Assembly: GCA_000711775.1 (NCBI GenBank)
Contig: ARYC01019317.1
Location: 1 to 64,000 of the forward strand
DNA: 64,000 nucleotides
Origin: Oxytricha trifallax
Taxonomy: Eukaryota > Ciliophora > Spirotrichea > Sporadotrichida > Oxytrichidae
Direction: 5' to 3'
Shown here: piece after piece, positions 23,896 through 36,308 of the stretch
Layout: each line of letters starts with the position of its first letter
How positions within the stretch are numbered: position 1 is the stretch's first letter
Translations under genes and position numbers: made by a program
Notes under the pieces: model-generated
What the model was told of the DNA's origin: nothing
Seen by the model: only the letters and a program-made list of their open reading frames with translations
Database searches by the model: none

Positions 23896-25290
23896 GTAAA
23901 AAATATTAGTGGATCTCACTAAAAAACACTAATCTTGTTAAATAAATAAATATTAAGCCTTGAAATTTATTTGAAGTACCTCAAAATATAACCTTCAGGT
24001 TCTTATCTAAAACATTTTAAAATTGATAAATTTATTATTGTGACTTAATATATAATAATTGATAACAATCAAACTCAATCGTATGTTTAAGTTATCTAAA
24101 ATTATAATGAAGTTTTAAACCTCTATTACTTTTTTGACTAATTATCAAATAAAATGAATGACTTGAGAGGTTTAATTAATTGATTATATTGAAAAATTTT
24201 AGTTTTTCTTAATCAGCTTATTTAATCCTATAGTCTTTATTTATGTGATTCTTGACTGCTTTCTAATTCTAATCGTCCCTAAAAAAATAAAGTAATTTGC
24301 ACTTTCTCAATATACTATTATATATAATTTTTATATGTAATTACATATTAATTTTTCTATATATTTACAATTAAATATCTTTTATATTTCATCTAATTTT
24401 TTTTCTCACTTTCTTCTTCACTACTGTAGCTATTAAACTCATCAATTTAATTATTTTCATCGATAACTTCTTTACTTATTCTTAGAGTTGTCTTTTATCT
24501 TTAAATTTAACTATTTATGTTTACTCTTTCTTCGTCTAATTATTTGAATATTATAGAATTATGGAGAAAGTATCAATTAATTTGCTTGCTTATTTAAAAA
24601 TAATGCATTTGTAAGATAAGTATAACCGGCTAAAATAAGTAAAAATATTTCTAGATTTTGTATTTGAAGGCAGAATAAGCATCAGGTAGACTGATAAAAA
24701 TATAACACAAGCTGAAATATTTATAAATTAAACATATTTTCAATTATATAAAGTATAAACAGAGTGTTAAATAAATACTTAAAAAAACAAATACGTTAAA
24801 ATTGAAAGGCATTTTTTCTCTCTTTTAATTATAATAGTATAATAGTTAAGCAAATGTTTATAAAATTATATAGTTTTTATTATATCAATTTGCTCTTGAA
24901 CAATATAATTGCCTGAATTATTACACTAAATTAAAATATATATTTTAACGGTATTTTGCTTTTTATACTTTAATCATCATCTATTATATATAAATTTCAA
25001 TTTATAAAAATTAAAAAAGCTTTCAGATAACTTTTTATTTTTAATTAGTTGGACACTATTACACTTCAATATTTTTTATTAATTATATAAAAATTATATG
25101 CTTCAAATAAAATAATATAATGATGATGCAGCTGATTGAGAGAAAAGATTTGTAAAATGCTCAATAGAATATATTTACTTAAATATTAAATATTAAAGTT
25201 ATAATTAATACTTTCATTATCTCATTAAATTGTTTATATTTTTTCATTTATATTAAATTGCTTATTAAGTGTTAAAATATTTTCATTGCT
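23896..25290. other. AT-rich stretch, nothing recognised
   Basis: Low-complexity AT-rich sequence with no convincing frame under the ciliate code. No inverted repeat or RNA gene was seen. It is probably intergenic or germline-limited DNA. Confidence 0.5.
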
Positions 25291-25294
25291 GTAG

Positions 25295-27780
25295 AATATG
25301 GATTGCTCCCCTTTCTCTCTTAAATTTTAAATAAGTAAACAAAAAACTAAATTTAATTGCAGAAGTCAGGCGCCATTGTAAACAAAGAAATATGATAGTG
25401 CCAGATTTACCAGCCAGATAGTTAATAAAAGCTAATAATTAAGTATATGAGTTTTGTCAATTGCTTTCATTTTAAGCTATGTATGCTTGAGATAATTCCC
25501 CTTCAAAATTCAAACAAAAAAGTTTGTGAGTTAAAATTGATTTTGATATAAACTTTTGACTTCTTCGATTTATGTCTCATATATAGCTTGCAAATCCTAA
25601 GCAAACGCAAGAATGAAATGCTTAAATCACAATAAACTGCAGTGACAAAAGTTAAATAGATATTACGTCAATAAAGCAAGTTTAATTTTCATTTGCAGAA
25701 TCATTTCAAAGACTGGTATCAATCTTAAAATCAATTGCAGCAATGTATACAGATAAACAATAAAATCATATGCACTTACAGCAGGTAGATATGAATGCAC
25801 TTTAATGACATTTTTATTTAAAAAATTAGGATAATTTTTACATATTTGTGAACTTTCAATAAAATTATTTTAAAGATTACAAATAGTTAAATAGTTAAAA
25901 TTAATTTTTTTATCAATCTGAAGGATAATTAAAATTAAAATTGAAAAACAATTGATTATTGATATAAAAAGTATTTTGATAATTCTAAGATGAAGTGCAT
26001 AAGGATAAATCTAATTTCCATAGATATTATATATTATTTATTTCAATTATAATAAATTATTAAGAAAGAAATCCTATTATTTATTAGTGTTAATCTTTCT
26101 AGTGTTTTATAATAATAATATCTTTTATAATTAACTAATGAGAATACTTTTAGTTTCTCCTTCTCTAAGAATTAAATTTAATATCATATTCCCAATCTAA
26201 TAAGTAACTTCAATAGGAATGATAAGAAGCAGAACTTCATCAACAATCAGTGAATAAATCGGGAGTTTTAATGTGATATACTACCTCAAATACTTGAAGA
26301 AATATCTCATAACTATTAATGTGTTTGTGAAGACTACTAAAATAGTAATGCTGACTTGTTTGGCTATGCTTACAATTTAGAAGCTTTATTGAGTTTAATT
26401 TATGTGTTTCAAACCGTCCTTGCTTTTAAATGTATTTAGAGTATGATAAGTGTGTTATCAATATTATATATATCAGGTTTTGAGAGAAAATGATCTCAAG
26501 AATAGTAATAGCAAAATTTCATGCTTTTATGCTTAAGCATTAATAATTTTTAGTATAATAGGATAAAATTAGAGTATAAATATATCACTAGGCTTTTAAA
26601 GAACTTAAGTAGTTGGACTTTGAATGAAAAAAATGTTAGCAAATCTTAAGGCTATAATGAGACCATACAAGAACACCATACAAATTAATTTATTCTAAGT
26701 GTATCTTCAAGGAGAGTCAGCTAAATTACTCCAATTCAAATTGAATTAACTCCAAAGAATATGCAATTCTATAATTATTAATATTATCATTAAACCTGAA
26801 ATAAACTTCAAGAAATGTGTAAAAAATTTTTAAAGAAATGCTATATGATAGTACATTAATATAAAGATGTTGACCGCAAAAGAATTCCTAAAGGCTCTGC
26901 CTTCTCATAAACTTATCAAGATTCAATTGGTGATTTAATTAATTGCTTATATTTATATTTTATTAGTCTTCACTTACAAGTATTAATATATCTAATAGCT
27001 AATATTAAAAAGCATGCATATTGATTTATTATATTGATGATGAATGGTTAATTCTTAATGATCAAAATTTCTAGTGATCTTGCACTACAAAGTTCTAGAT
27101 AAATTATTGATGCTTCTTAGAAATCAGTGCAAGTCGGTACTTATATCTTTCATACGTCATAAGTAACTGATCAAATCGTTTCTCAGTTTTAAATTAAGTA
27201 CATTCCTCATTTAAGTCTGCGATTTAACAGATCTTTAGACTGACCAAACTTCCATTTTCTTTCATTAATTTATAATGAGTTTGATTAGTCTTATTAAATT
27301 AATTCGAGTTAGTAATAGTTAGATTATTTTGATTAAAAAGTTAAATCAGATATCTGAATCTCTCCAAAAAAATCTCCTAAGTTTAATGCTATTTATGGAT
27401 AAAAATGCCTAAACACTGAAAGCGGTAATAAATATAACTATTTCTTTTAAAGGATAAAAAATAAATACATTAAATTTTAATCTGAACATTTGATCAACAC
27501 TAAATTAAAGCCTCAATTTGATAAATAAATTTGATAGTAAATGGGAAAAGTTAACAGCCAACCTAGCAGATTTATAAAATGATTTAATTAAAAACCATTT
27601 TTAGCAAAATGTCATGATCTTGAATAGCAAAATAGGAACATTTTAATGCTAAATCTATATTAATATTTAATTGAATCTTTATATTTTTAACTTACGCCCT
27701 ATTTTTACTTACTTTTGTGTTAAATGTTCTCAACTTGTATTTATAAAAATGATAATTTCTTATAATTTCCAAACATCTCA
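25295..27780 (+). CDS. Unrecognised gene in several segments (germline-type, interrupted)
   Basis: Successive plus-strand blocks are strongly protein-like when TAA/TAG are Gln. Examples are RNMIVPDLPARQLIKANNQV near 25390-25450, SKRKNEMLKSQQTAVTKVKQ near 25600-25660, IGMIRSRTSSTISEQIG at 26215, a membrane-like stretch to 26395, KSQGYNETIQEHHTNQF at 26650-26690, and a Gln/Ser-rich region at 27050-27240. The blocks are separated by AT-rich DNA and by frame changes or TGA codons. This is the pattern of coding segments interrupted by introns and IESs. I could not assign exact junctions or a protein family. It may encode a membrane protein. Confidence 0.45.
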
Positions 27781-28156
27781 AAATTATGTTTATGATAAAT
27801 AAATATAGTTTTAATTACAATTAGATTTAGAATAAAAGTTAAACATAATAAATAAAACATAAACAATATTACTTAAGCAACTTTACAATCTCTCAATTTT
27901 CAATCTTTGTTAGCATGAAATTTATTTTAAGTTTCCTCTTTTACTCATTCAACTGAATTTTCAGTTAAGATCTCGACAATTCCTACCAAAGCCAAGACCT
28001 CTAAAATATTAAAATTCAGATAAGCTTATTTCAGTTTGCATTTTGTGAATAATAATAATAATTAACTCACATCTAGGCCTCAGCGAGTCTACGAGTACAA
28101 AGCATGTTAATGGGGCAAGCCCTTTTCGTGCCTCATAGTTCAGGAGTTTTCTGTCC

Positions 28157-28787
28157 TCAGTTTCTTCTTCTCTTTCTTTGGTTCTTTCTTCTTGGTTTTC
28201 TTTCTTTCTTTCCTTTGTTTCTATTGTTGTTATTTCCATTGTATTTCTTTCCTGGTCTCTTGATATTAGCTTCGTCATCAAGCATTTTTGTCCTTGGTAG
28301 TCTCATCATATAGGGTTCATATATTTTAAAATTAAAGTAAATTGAGTTAAACAAACTGTTTGAAGGTAATAGTGATAAGTTGTAGTAAGTCTTTCTTAAC
28401 AAAGCCTGCGTGCTTGGTGAGAACTTTGAATTAGAATGTAACTGAATTGAAAATTTAGTCGTAGTCTAAGCCTATCGCTTGGATGAAATTCTTGTTCATC
28501 TAGTTATTTTTGAGTATGATAGCGAAAAGTTGCTTGACTCCTTTAGTTCCATTAGTGTCTGTATTGAGTCCTCTAGCTCCATCTTTGTATTTGAATTTCT
28601 GTGATTTGAGTAAGGCAATGATTTCATTAGTTGAAACTTTCATGTTAGGGGATAATGCAAGCACTATCTAGTTGACCATCTTGTAAAGTCCTGAGCAGGC
28701 TGACTTAACTTTGAGTACTAGTACTGATTCTCTGGACTTAAACATGTTTTCCCATACCTCGATTTGAATTTTATTTCCTGGTTGCAT
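28157..28787 (-). CDS. Unrecognised basic protein
   Basis: Starts MQPGNKIQIEVWENMFKSRE at 28787. About 150 residues follow with good coding character, including KVSTNEIIALLKSQKFKYKD and LLQLITITFKQF. A one-base frame change near 28330 leads into a second frame, YEPYMMRLPRTKMLDDEANI, ending in a very basic Lys/Arg/Asn tail and TGA near 28157. The tail could bind nucleic acid. Composition is less AT-rich than the neighbourhood. I know no match; a mobile-element protein is possible but unsupported. Confidence 0.45.
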
Positions 28788-29048
28788 TTTGTGAATGAAT
28801 CTCTGCCACCATCGTTACCATTTAGGTCGAATTTAATGTTTTATCGAATTAATGAATATTCAAAGAAATCAATAAATTTACTTGAAAACTATAGTTTATT
28901 AATATATTCTTAAAAATAAAAATTTAAATGTATTTCTTTGTTGATAAAATGAAGTGGATTTCATCCATTTTTATTTACTAAGAGAATTGATTGGGCTGTT
29001 AGCTCAAAAGTTGATATAGAGCTGCATCATTTTTCTCTCTTGTCTGCA

Positions 29049-29475
29049 CCGTTACTCTGCCAAAATTCTTCGTTTTTATTTATCTGGAGTGATTCACAAA
29101 ATTTTATTTATTTTGCGAGCGACTCCGCCTTTAACTCTTCCATAATCTGATATCCAAATTATTTTAAGCACATTATTAATTTATTATAATGTTTGCTGTT
29201 TAAGTTAAAAAGCAATAAGTTATTTACAAATATAACATGTTGCTAATAAGAGTAACAACCTTAAAATCTTTCATTTATACATTCAGATTTTATGATTAAT
29301 AGAAAGTGAAATATGATTATCATTAAAAAGCATGCAGTAATACTGACATGAAATATTAAAAAAGAATTCATCTCGTAAATAATTAAGAATCTAAAACCAG
29401 AGTCGCTCGCAAAAAAAATAAAATTTTGTGACTCGCTCCAGACATAAATAAACTAGATATTTGGACAGAGTTCCG
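29049..29475. mobile_element. Inverted-repeat element of about 427 bp
   Basis: The ends begin CCG(T/G)(T/A)ACTCTG and share about 75 bp, including GAGCGAGTCACAAAATTTTAT on one side with a few changes on the other and TTTGCGAGCGACTC at the inner edge. The interior is AT-rich without coding potential. No clear target duplication was found. It is probably a MITE unrelated to the TTGTAGG family. Confidence 0.65.
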
Positions 29476-30049
29476 GTATATATATATATATAAACAAACA
29501 AAAAAAATACACTAACAATATTTGCGCATGTAAACTATATTGGCAAATATTTTAATATTTTTGAAAGCCTCAATATTAAGAGTTCTCTCCACTCTAATCT
29601 GATAATATAATCATAAATATTCTAAAATTAAATTAATAAAATATTATTATAAACTACACTTTTTTGGTAGGTTTGTTGATTTCTCTGAATATTTAAACTT
29701 CCAATTTTTTAGCAAAATTGACCTAATTAAAAGTATTATTATTATCTAAATATAGTTAATTTACATTTTTCTTTTTATTTATCATAAATGCTATTGCAGA
29801 CATTATAAAATGAAACTACTAATTTGCTATATAACTAATGTATGCAGAGCAGTTAACGACATGGCACACAATATTTTTTTATTTTTTCTAAAATAATTTC
29901 ATAATTTAAGCAATTAAATGCCAATTACTTTAACTTTCGTTATTTATTTAAAAACATTGAGATACTTCATAAAATAATGAATAATTGAGAGAAATCAAAG
30001 AACGAAGATATAAAATGCTCAAGAACATGAACTTTGTAGAGTGTAACAG

Positions 30050-31250
30050 CTAATGTGCGACTAACATCTACTGTAGAAACAAATGAATATTATAATGCTC
30101 CTTGTTACTAATGGAGAATATCATTTCGTCATCAACTGGATCTCCGCGTACTGACTAACTAACGGATTTAATGGCAAATTATCATGCTGGAGAGCTATGA
30201 ATGAGATCCATCATGACAAGCTTAGAGTTATTATTTTGGAAAAGGGTACATAAGCACTTTAATCCCCTTTGAAAATTGCTATTTCTTTGGAGCCAAATCT
30301 TCATCTGTGTTTGATTTATTTATACCGTCCTCACTTTTCATAGCCAAATCATTGGTCTTGCTCTAATTTATTAAATATATTAAAATATACACTTGTGATT
30401 ATGTTGATAATCATGCTTTCCCTTTAGTTTGTTCGCTTCACTTTCTTTCATTTTTAACTATAATATAGGAACACAAATTACTATTTAATAGTACAGTAAT
30501 ACATATAACTATTTATTCAGGGAAATCTATTTTGCTAACTAAAGGTCTTGAAGTGCTTCTAATCATAGCGGAAGCATCAAACATAGTAGCTTAATCATCT
30601 TACTTTTTCAGGTCATTCCTCAACCATTATTTAATGAAGTGAAATGAAACTGGCCATAGATATTTCCATTTCCTTCTCTGAGAACTCATCTGTTTCTTTT
30701 AGTTATGCAAATGATTCTGACGTAGTTGCTATATTGCTTTTTTATTAAAACAAAAATAATCTAAAATAATTTTATGTAAATGTGTATAGGCATATGCTAG
30801 ACTTAACTAACATCTTAATGATACCAATATTGCTATGGAAATTTTAATCGAGTAAAACCAGAATTAATCAGAAAAAGAATTGCATAGTGATGGTAGTTAT
30901 CTAAGCAGTTTGATTTAATATTTGTGAAAATAAAGAGAATAATAAAAGGTATTTAGCATTAATAATAACAAATTCAATTATTAATTTTATTATTATTATT
31001 TGTTATACATGAAATAACTGTAGCAGCCTTGTTATTCATTTAATCACTTTAGTAAATGTCTCTATCTGCATAAAACAACTTCCTCTACTTTTGTCCTTCT
31101 ATACTTTACTTAAGCATTTACCACTTTCAATCACAACCAAGCAGTATTGCTAAAAGATAATTCCCCATTATAAATTATGATTTATTAATGTTTTAATTAG
31201 AACTAACTGACAAAACTGATTCTACTTGAAATATTATGTTAATTTATTCA
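30050..31250 (-). CDS. Fragmented unrecognised coding segments
   Basis: Separate minus-strand blocks read like protein under the ciliate code: VVIESGKCLSKVQKDKSRGS at about 31080-31140, SESFAQLKETDEFSEKEMEI followed by SMASFISLHQIMVEE at about 30610-30720, DDQATMFDASAMIRSTSRPL at about 30530-30600, and HDNLPLNPLVSQYAEIQLMT at about 30135-30200. They lie in different frames and are separated by AT-rich DNA. They are probably coding segments of one or more germline genes broken by IESs, or decayed remnants. Confidence 0.4.
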
Positions 31251-32430
31251 TCAGAAATTGAAGTTGAAATAAGTCTGTTAATATTTTCATCATGTGTAGT
31301 GTTAAACAACTCAATATTGATAGAAATCTTCAATCTTAAAAATATAAAATTAATTAGAATAGAAGCAAGTATACGAAGAAGCTAATTAATAGAATAAATT
31401 TACTAGTAATTAATAAAAGCGATAGATCATTGATATTAATGGCCAAATAAAATGCTTTACATCTCTGATTTAATCTTTTTCTTCCTGATTTTACTTCTCA
31501 ATTTATTTCAATTGATTTCCCTCTATTGTTATATGAATCTATTAGGTGTAATTTGGAATGTTTGCTTATTGCCATTCATCTCCTTAGAATCTAACTGAAG
31601 ATGAGGATCTTTGTTTGAGTTAAGAATCGTCATAAATACTTATAATCAGATGATATCACATGTAATATTTATAAATATGTATGATATTTATACAAAACTA
31701 CAACTGTGAGCTGCAGTTATAAAAATGCTTATAACTAGAACTAGTTCTAACAAAAAGGTGCAGATAATTGTAAAATTGATTCGCTCAGTAAACATCTGAA
31801 TAAATATAAGGTTAGCTTTACATTAATGTTAATGGAATGAGATTCGAGAATTTCTCTAAATAACCAATTGAAATAACCTGAAGTCATATGTAAATGTTTG
31901 CATTTTCGGTAATTTAATGTTTTAACATATTTATGATATATTAATTTACAAACAAACATTATTAGATTGTGTTTGAATATTATATCGAATCAATAAATGA
32001 TCACGAGTTTTTAAAAAGGTTGAGAAGAGCTCGTTATAATCATTTCAGCCGTGATAATTGATATTAACAGTCTTAACATCATTGAGAGGTAGATAGTAGT
32101 AGTATGCCAGCAATTAACTTTGTTGTTCTTTTAATTGAGTTCAACATCTTCCCAGTTAGAAGGAAACTTTAGCAAAATGAGCTACCTATGAATTTGAAAT
32201 ATGAATTAATAGATAGGAGATTATGGTGATAACAACATTAATTATTTAATATAATTATTTACCTGTATTAATGATAGAGTTATGATTTTAACTGGCTAAA
32301 AGGTGAGGATTCACTTGATGATAATTGTCATGATATATTTAATATTTTATGTTCGCTTTATTAAATGAAACCACTATATTTACTTAAGAGTAAAGTAACA
32401 CTAATAATTATTAAAATTATTAAAGTAGAA
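31250..32430. other. AT-rich stretch, nothing recognised
   Basis: No convincing gene, repeat or RNA gene. Short frames occur on both strands but lack coding character. Confidence 0.45.
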
Positions 32431-32434
32431 CCAA

Positions 32435-33360
32435 TATGGTGCTAAGAATGACATTACTCCAAGTTTCAACAAGAGTAAAATCTATTGAACTAAACAATTG
32501 AATGATCTGTGGATTAAGAAGTTAAGGAACTCTTGCAAGAGGAATGCTGACATCCAGATAAACTCATCTTGCAGCAGGATAATTAAGGATTTGAGTAAAA
32601 GTTACAATTATTTTGTGAAATAAAAAATTGTAATGGGAAATTATTCAAATTAATATAATGAAAGACAGTAAGTATTGTCAACTCTTCAGCATTGCTTTCT
32701 CAAAACTCCTTAGAAAATTTACAATTTGCTAAAAACTCAAAAGACAAAGATCTTTCAATGAATATTATAATTAATTTGTAGTAATTATATAATATATAAA
32801 ACTAGATGGACAATGCAACAAATAATCTATCTCGAAAAGAGTTTCAGTATCGATTGCACTCAATTTGATTCCAATCCTATAATATTTAGACTGTAAATTT
32901 CATGCTATAAGTTACTTAGCTTGTTTCAAGCAATCTCCACTTGCAAGGTTAGTCAGTCATCATCCGAATGTGATTTTATCAGCATCTAGCCAAACAAGCA
33001 GTGAAAAAAGTAATGAAAACTCTTTGGAATAGTCTGGAGTTGATTACTAACTCACTGATATTATATAAATATTGGAGTGAATAAATCAATTAAAAGATAT
33101 TCAAATGATGGTAATATAGATAAGTGAATTTTAATAGAAGTTAAATAGTGTATAAGCATGCTTTACTTTAGTCATGCTTAATATATAGATATATTTTTAT
33201 TCTAAAGTTATTATTATCATTTTATGTCAAATCAGCATTCCTCTAAAATTATTTGAATCAGAGAATTAATTGTTAAGCTTAAAGAAAGACATATTCCTTA
33301 TAACATTATATGACACTGTGGGAACTAAACTAAATCCAACAATTTAATGCGTAAAATCAT
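32435..33360 (+). CDS. Unrecognised coding segments upstream of the TBE-like element
   Basis: Plus-strand blocks include NQYGAKNDITPSFNKSK near 32435-32490, a helical segment ELLQEEC...HPDKLILQQDNQ near 32530-32590, and a Ser-rich region, LSASSQTSSEKSNENSLEQS, near 32975-33035. The last is followed by SEFQQKLNSVQ at about 33120-33160. Frame changes and a TGA lie between them. No family recognised. The left end of the TBE-like element is somewhere in or just after this region. Confidence 0.4.
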
Positions 33361-33422
33361 AATATTTTTTAAATAAAGTGAAATTCATTTATTAGAAATA
33401 TTAATATAACAGAATATTAGAA

Positions 33423-34647
33423 ATGCTAAGACTAGAAGACAAGCACTTAAAACGACTGAAAACCTATGGGTGTTGGCTACGACATGGTTCATAAACCCCT
33501 GCTTTATTCAATCGAATTATAGCAAACTATATATAAGTTTCATTCATCCTTGGCGTACCTGCTTACAAAGTTAAGAAATACTTCAATGCATGTGCACTTC
33601 AAGATAATCAAATCGAGATAAAAAAGTCTAAGAAACGATAAATACTGTATGAAGCATTCATTTAACACGCCATTTCTGCTACAACTCTCAGAAAATAATA
33701 AGGGTTATCTCTTTAATTAAGAGTTATCAAGCTACATAGGGAGTTTCCCGAGCATAAAATATCCGCTTCTTAGCTCTGGAGAATATACTGAAAACATAAG
33801 ATAAAATATAAAGTGATGAAAACTAAAAACGGATGAATACTGTATAGCTCGAAAGACTTAAAAATTATAGCGATTAGAATGTTTTAGAAAGCTCACTTTG
33901 AAAGCAGAGCTACTCTATAAAATATTCTACATTGATGAAATAATTTTCCAACCGTTCCAGTAGAATGCCAAATCATTGGCCCTAACTTACAGTAACTGCT
34001 AGCTAAGCAAGTATGGGACCTCTTTAAGAAATTATGCAGCAATAGTAGGCATTAACTGGGAAAAAGGATTGGAGGGCTACATGATAAAGCCATTCTCATT
34101 CAATGCTCATGATTGTTAGAGCTTTCTAGAGTACCTCCATGTAATAAACTCTGGCAGAGGTGTCATTATATTCGGGGACATTAAACGAGTCCATCATACT
34201 CGTTGTGTGAAAAGCCATATTAGGAGCTATGGATGGGAGTGCATCTTCAATGCTCCCTATAGCTCAGAGTATCACTGTATTGAAGAAGTATTTTCTAGAG
34301 TCAAGCACCACTATAAAACCTAGCTCGTTTATAAGGACTTTAGCTAAAGCCAAGCTTAACATCTCGAATTGATATAGAAAGCGATAGAATGTGTAGATAA
34401 ACAAACAATATAGAAAATTATAGACAGGCATATTAAGTAAATGTAGGAATATGTTAACAAAATAAATATGCACGAATAAAACTGCTTTAAATTTTATAAT
34501 AATAACATTCACTCCAATTCTTCATCCCTTAAGCGCTATTTAATCTAGGAATTGTTACTATCGTACTCATCTTCTCTCATAATGTTAGCTGGCCCGTGTC
34601 CCTCTGCCGTTTACTTAAACTTTTCAAATGTTTAAGATATCTCGTGA
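33423..34647 (+). CDS. TBE-like DDE transposase (IS630/Tc1 superfamily)
   Basis: Starts MLRLEDKHLKRLKTYGCWLR. A helix-turn-helix-like region contains KISASQLWRIY. The catalytic core shows FYIDEIIFQPF (first Asp), VIIFGDIKRVHHT (second Asp) and APYSSEYHCIEEVFSRVKHH (final Glu). This matches the DDE layout of the TBE-A and TBE-B enzymes. In-frame TGAs occur near 33800 and 33832, where the family would have an ordinary residue, and one frame change lies near 33900, so this copy may be inactive. The 3' end overlaps the convergent 22-kDa-type gene. Confidence 0.8.
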
Positions 34648-35266
34648 TATTATCTCTTTTTCCTTTACGCTCGAGGCTTTGATTTAAACTTCAAAAGTGA
34701 TAGGGCTTTACCTTTCGATTCTAAATCATATTATTCTAAATTAGTTTTACTTACTAGAGAAGAATGGTTCACTTTAAAGCTTTTTAAATATGTCTTCCCT
34801 TATTAAAATTTAGTCCTGCTTGTCTTCTTCAGCATCTTTATTAAATCTTATCCTATTTGCATGCTTGATAAGTTCGCTGACATAGTTTAGCCAAAGGGTG
34901 CCTAGAACACCGTACATAGACTTTCTGTCAGGAAGCACTTGGCAATCTTCGTAATAGTTCATGAATCTCATAATCTATGTGTCTTCCTTAATCTCTTCAA
35001 AAACTTTATTACCGAGAGCTCGTCATAGTAAGGCACATTAAACACCTGGACATCCGCGCTCTTGAGAAGCTCCTTGGTCCCGGCAAGGAAGTCTTTAATA
35101 AACCTAATCGAAATCAAGTCATCAGGCGGGAGGAAGTATCCCTCTAAAATAATAATTGGCAAAAATAATTACTATCATATCTCAAGAAAGTAATCTAATC
35201 TTATTTAGAGCTGAATTGATGCTGTCGCTCTCTATAATCATGCGCTATGACTTGACTGTCTACCAT
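34509..35266 (-). CDS. TBE-like 22-kDa-type protein, diverged
   Basis: Starts MVDSQVIAHDYRERQHQFSS. It aligns block by block with the TBE-A and TBE-B 22-kDa proteins: ISIRFIKDFLAGTKELLK, then CQVLPDRKSMYGVLGTLW, then FKKLQSEPFFSSK, and a charged tail ending RLRDEELE and TGA. The shared GVLGTL and (F/Y)(F/L)SSK motifs are the best evidence of homology. Frame changes near 35165 and 34640 indicate some decay or sequence error. Biochemical role unknown. Confidence 0.75.
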
Positions 35267-35269
35267 TCT

Positions 35270-36305
35270 AAAGTAGGTTTAAATAATAGATTAAGTTAAT
35301 AGTGATTTTAAATACAGTTTTGGTATATAAATTTGAATGATGAGCCAGTTAATCAAAATAAGGCTATAATTCAATAATTAATAGGAAATTATGTACTGAC
35401 CAGAAATATTAAATAAATTTGATAAATACATTTGTAGTTATGGTTTTTAATTATTTAATTAAGCTTAAATTAGTGAAGTTTGAGTAAGCTTACAAAATTT
35501 AACATTCATATTTAGTATAATTGCCCTATATTTTATTGCTATACTGGTTTTTTAACACTCATATTCATAGATACTTTATTAAGCTTTTTAAAAGTCAGAA
35601 ATTTCTTTTTTATAAATACATTTGGTGTATTAATTTTTTTGTGTTAAAAGACCCCCAATTAAAAAAGAAAATATATTTTTTACTTTAATGATTTAGATAA
35701 TATTGATAAAGTTTGGGTTGTCTCAAAGAAAACTAAGATATAGTATTAGTTATTTTATTATCTTAAGAGTTTAATTCATTAAAAATGACCCCCATATTTT
35801 ATAACACTTTGTATTAAATAAAAGCTGGCAAAATTTCATCAAACTTATACTAGAAGTATAATTAGTTGAATATAATACAATAATAACTTTAGTAAAGAAA
35901 TGTAGTTGGTATTGAGCTAAACTTTTTTTTTAGTAAATTTGGAGGTTATTAACACGATTGTGTCACTATCAAAAGCCTTTAGTTTGACAAGTAATATTAA
36001 AGCCATTAAAAATAAATTTAATTAAACAATTTAATAAATTATAGAATTATAATGGGAATAATTTAAAAATGAATTCGCTCAATGTCCCATCTCTCACAAG
36101 TTAAGATAAATTCAGAAAGAAATTGAAATGAAAATTACATAGTCATATCCTGGAACATTACAAAAAAGGAACATTTTGCTCATTTTAAGGGAAAGAAAAT
36201 TACAATTTGCTCATTTTAAATATTCAATTCTCTAACCTGCGTGAACCTATAAGATCCCAACCCTAAAATTATTGTAAGAGTAGTAGTTATTATAATTTAA
36301 GTACT
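35270..36305. other. Intergenic region of the TBE-like element
   Basis: About 1 kb of AT-rich DNA between the divergent 22-kDa-type and zinc-finger genes. It is much longer than in TBE-A or TBE-B. I saw no GTAC repeat cluster like that of TBE-B. It presumably holds promoters for both genes. Confidence 0.4.
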
Positions 36306-36308
36306 AGG

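Noticed and set aside
28104..28313. Hydrophobic plus-strand frame rich in Phe and Leu
   Set aside because: It is antisense to the Lys/Arg-rich tail of the minus-strand protein; the hydrophobicity is a by-product of complementing purine-rich codons.
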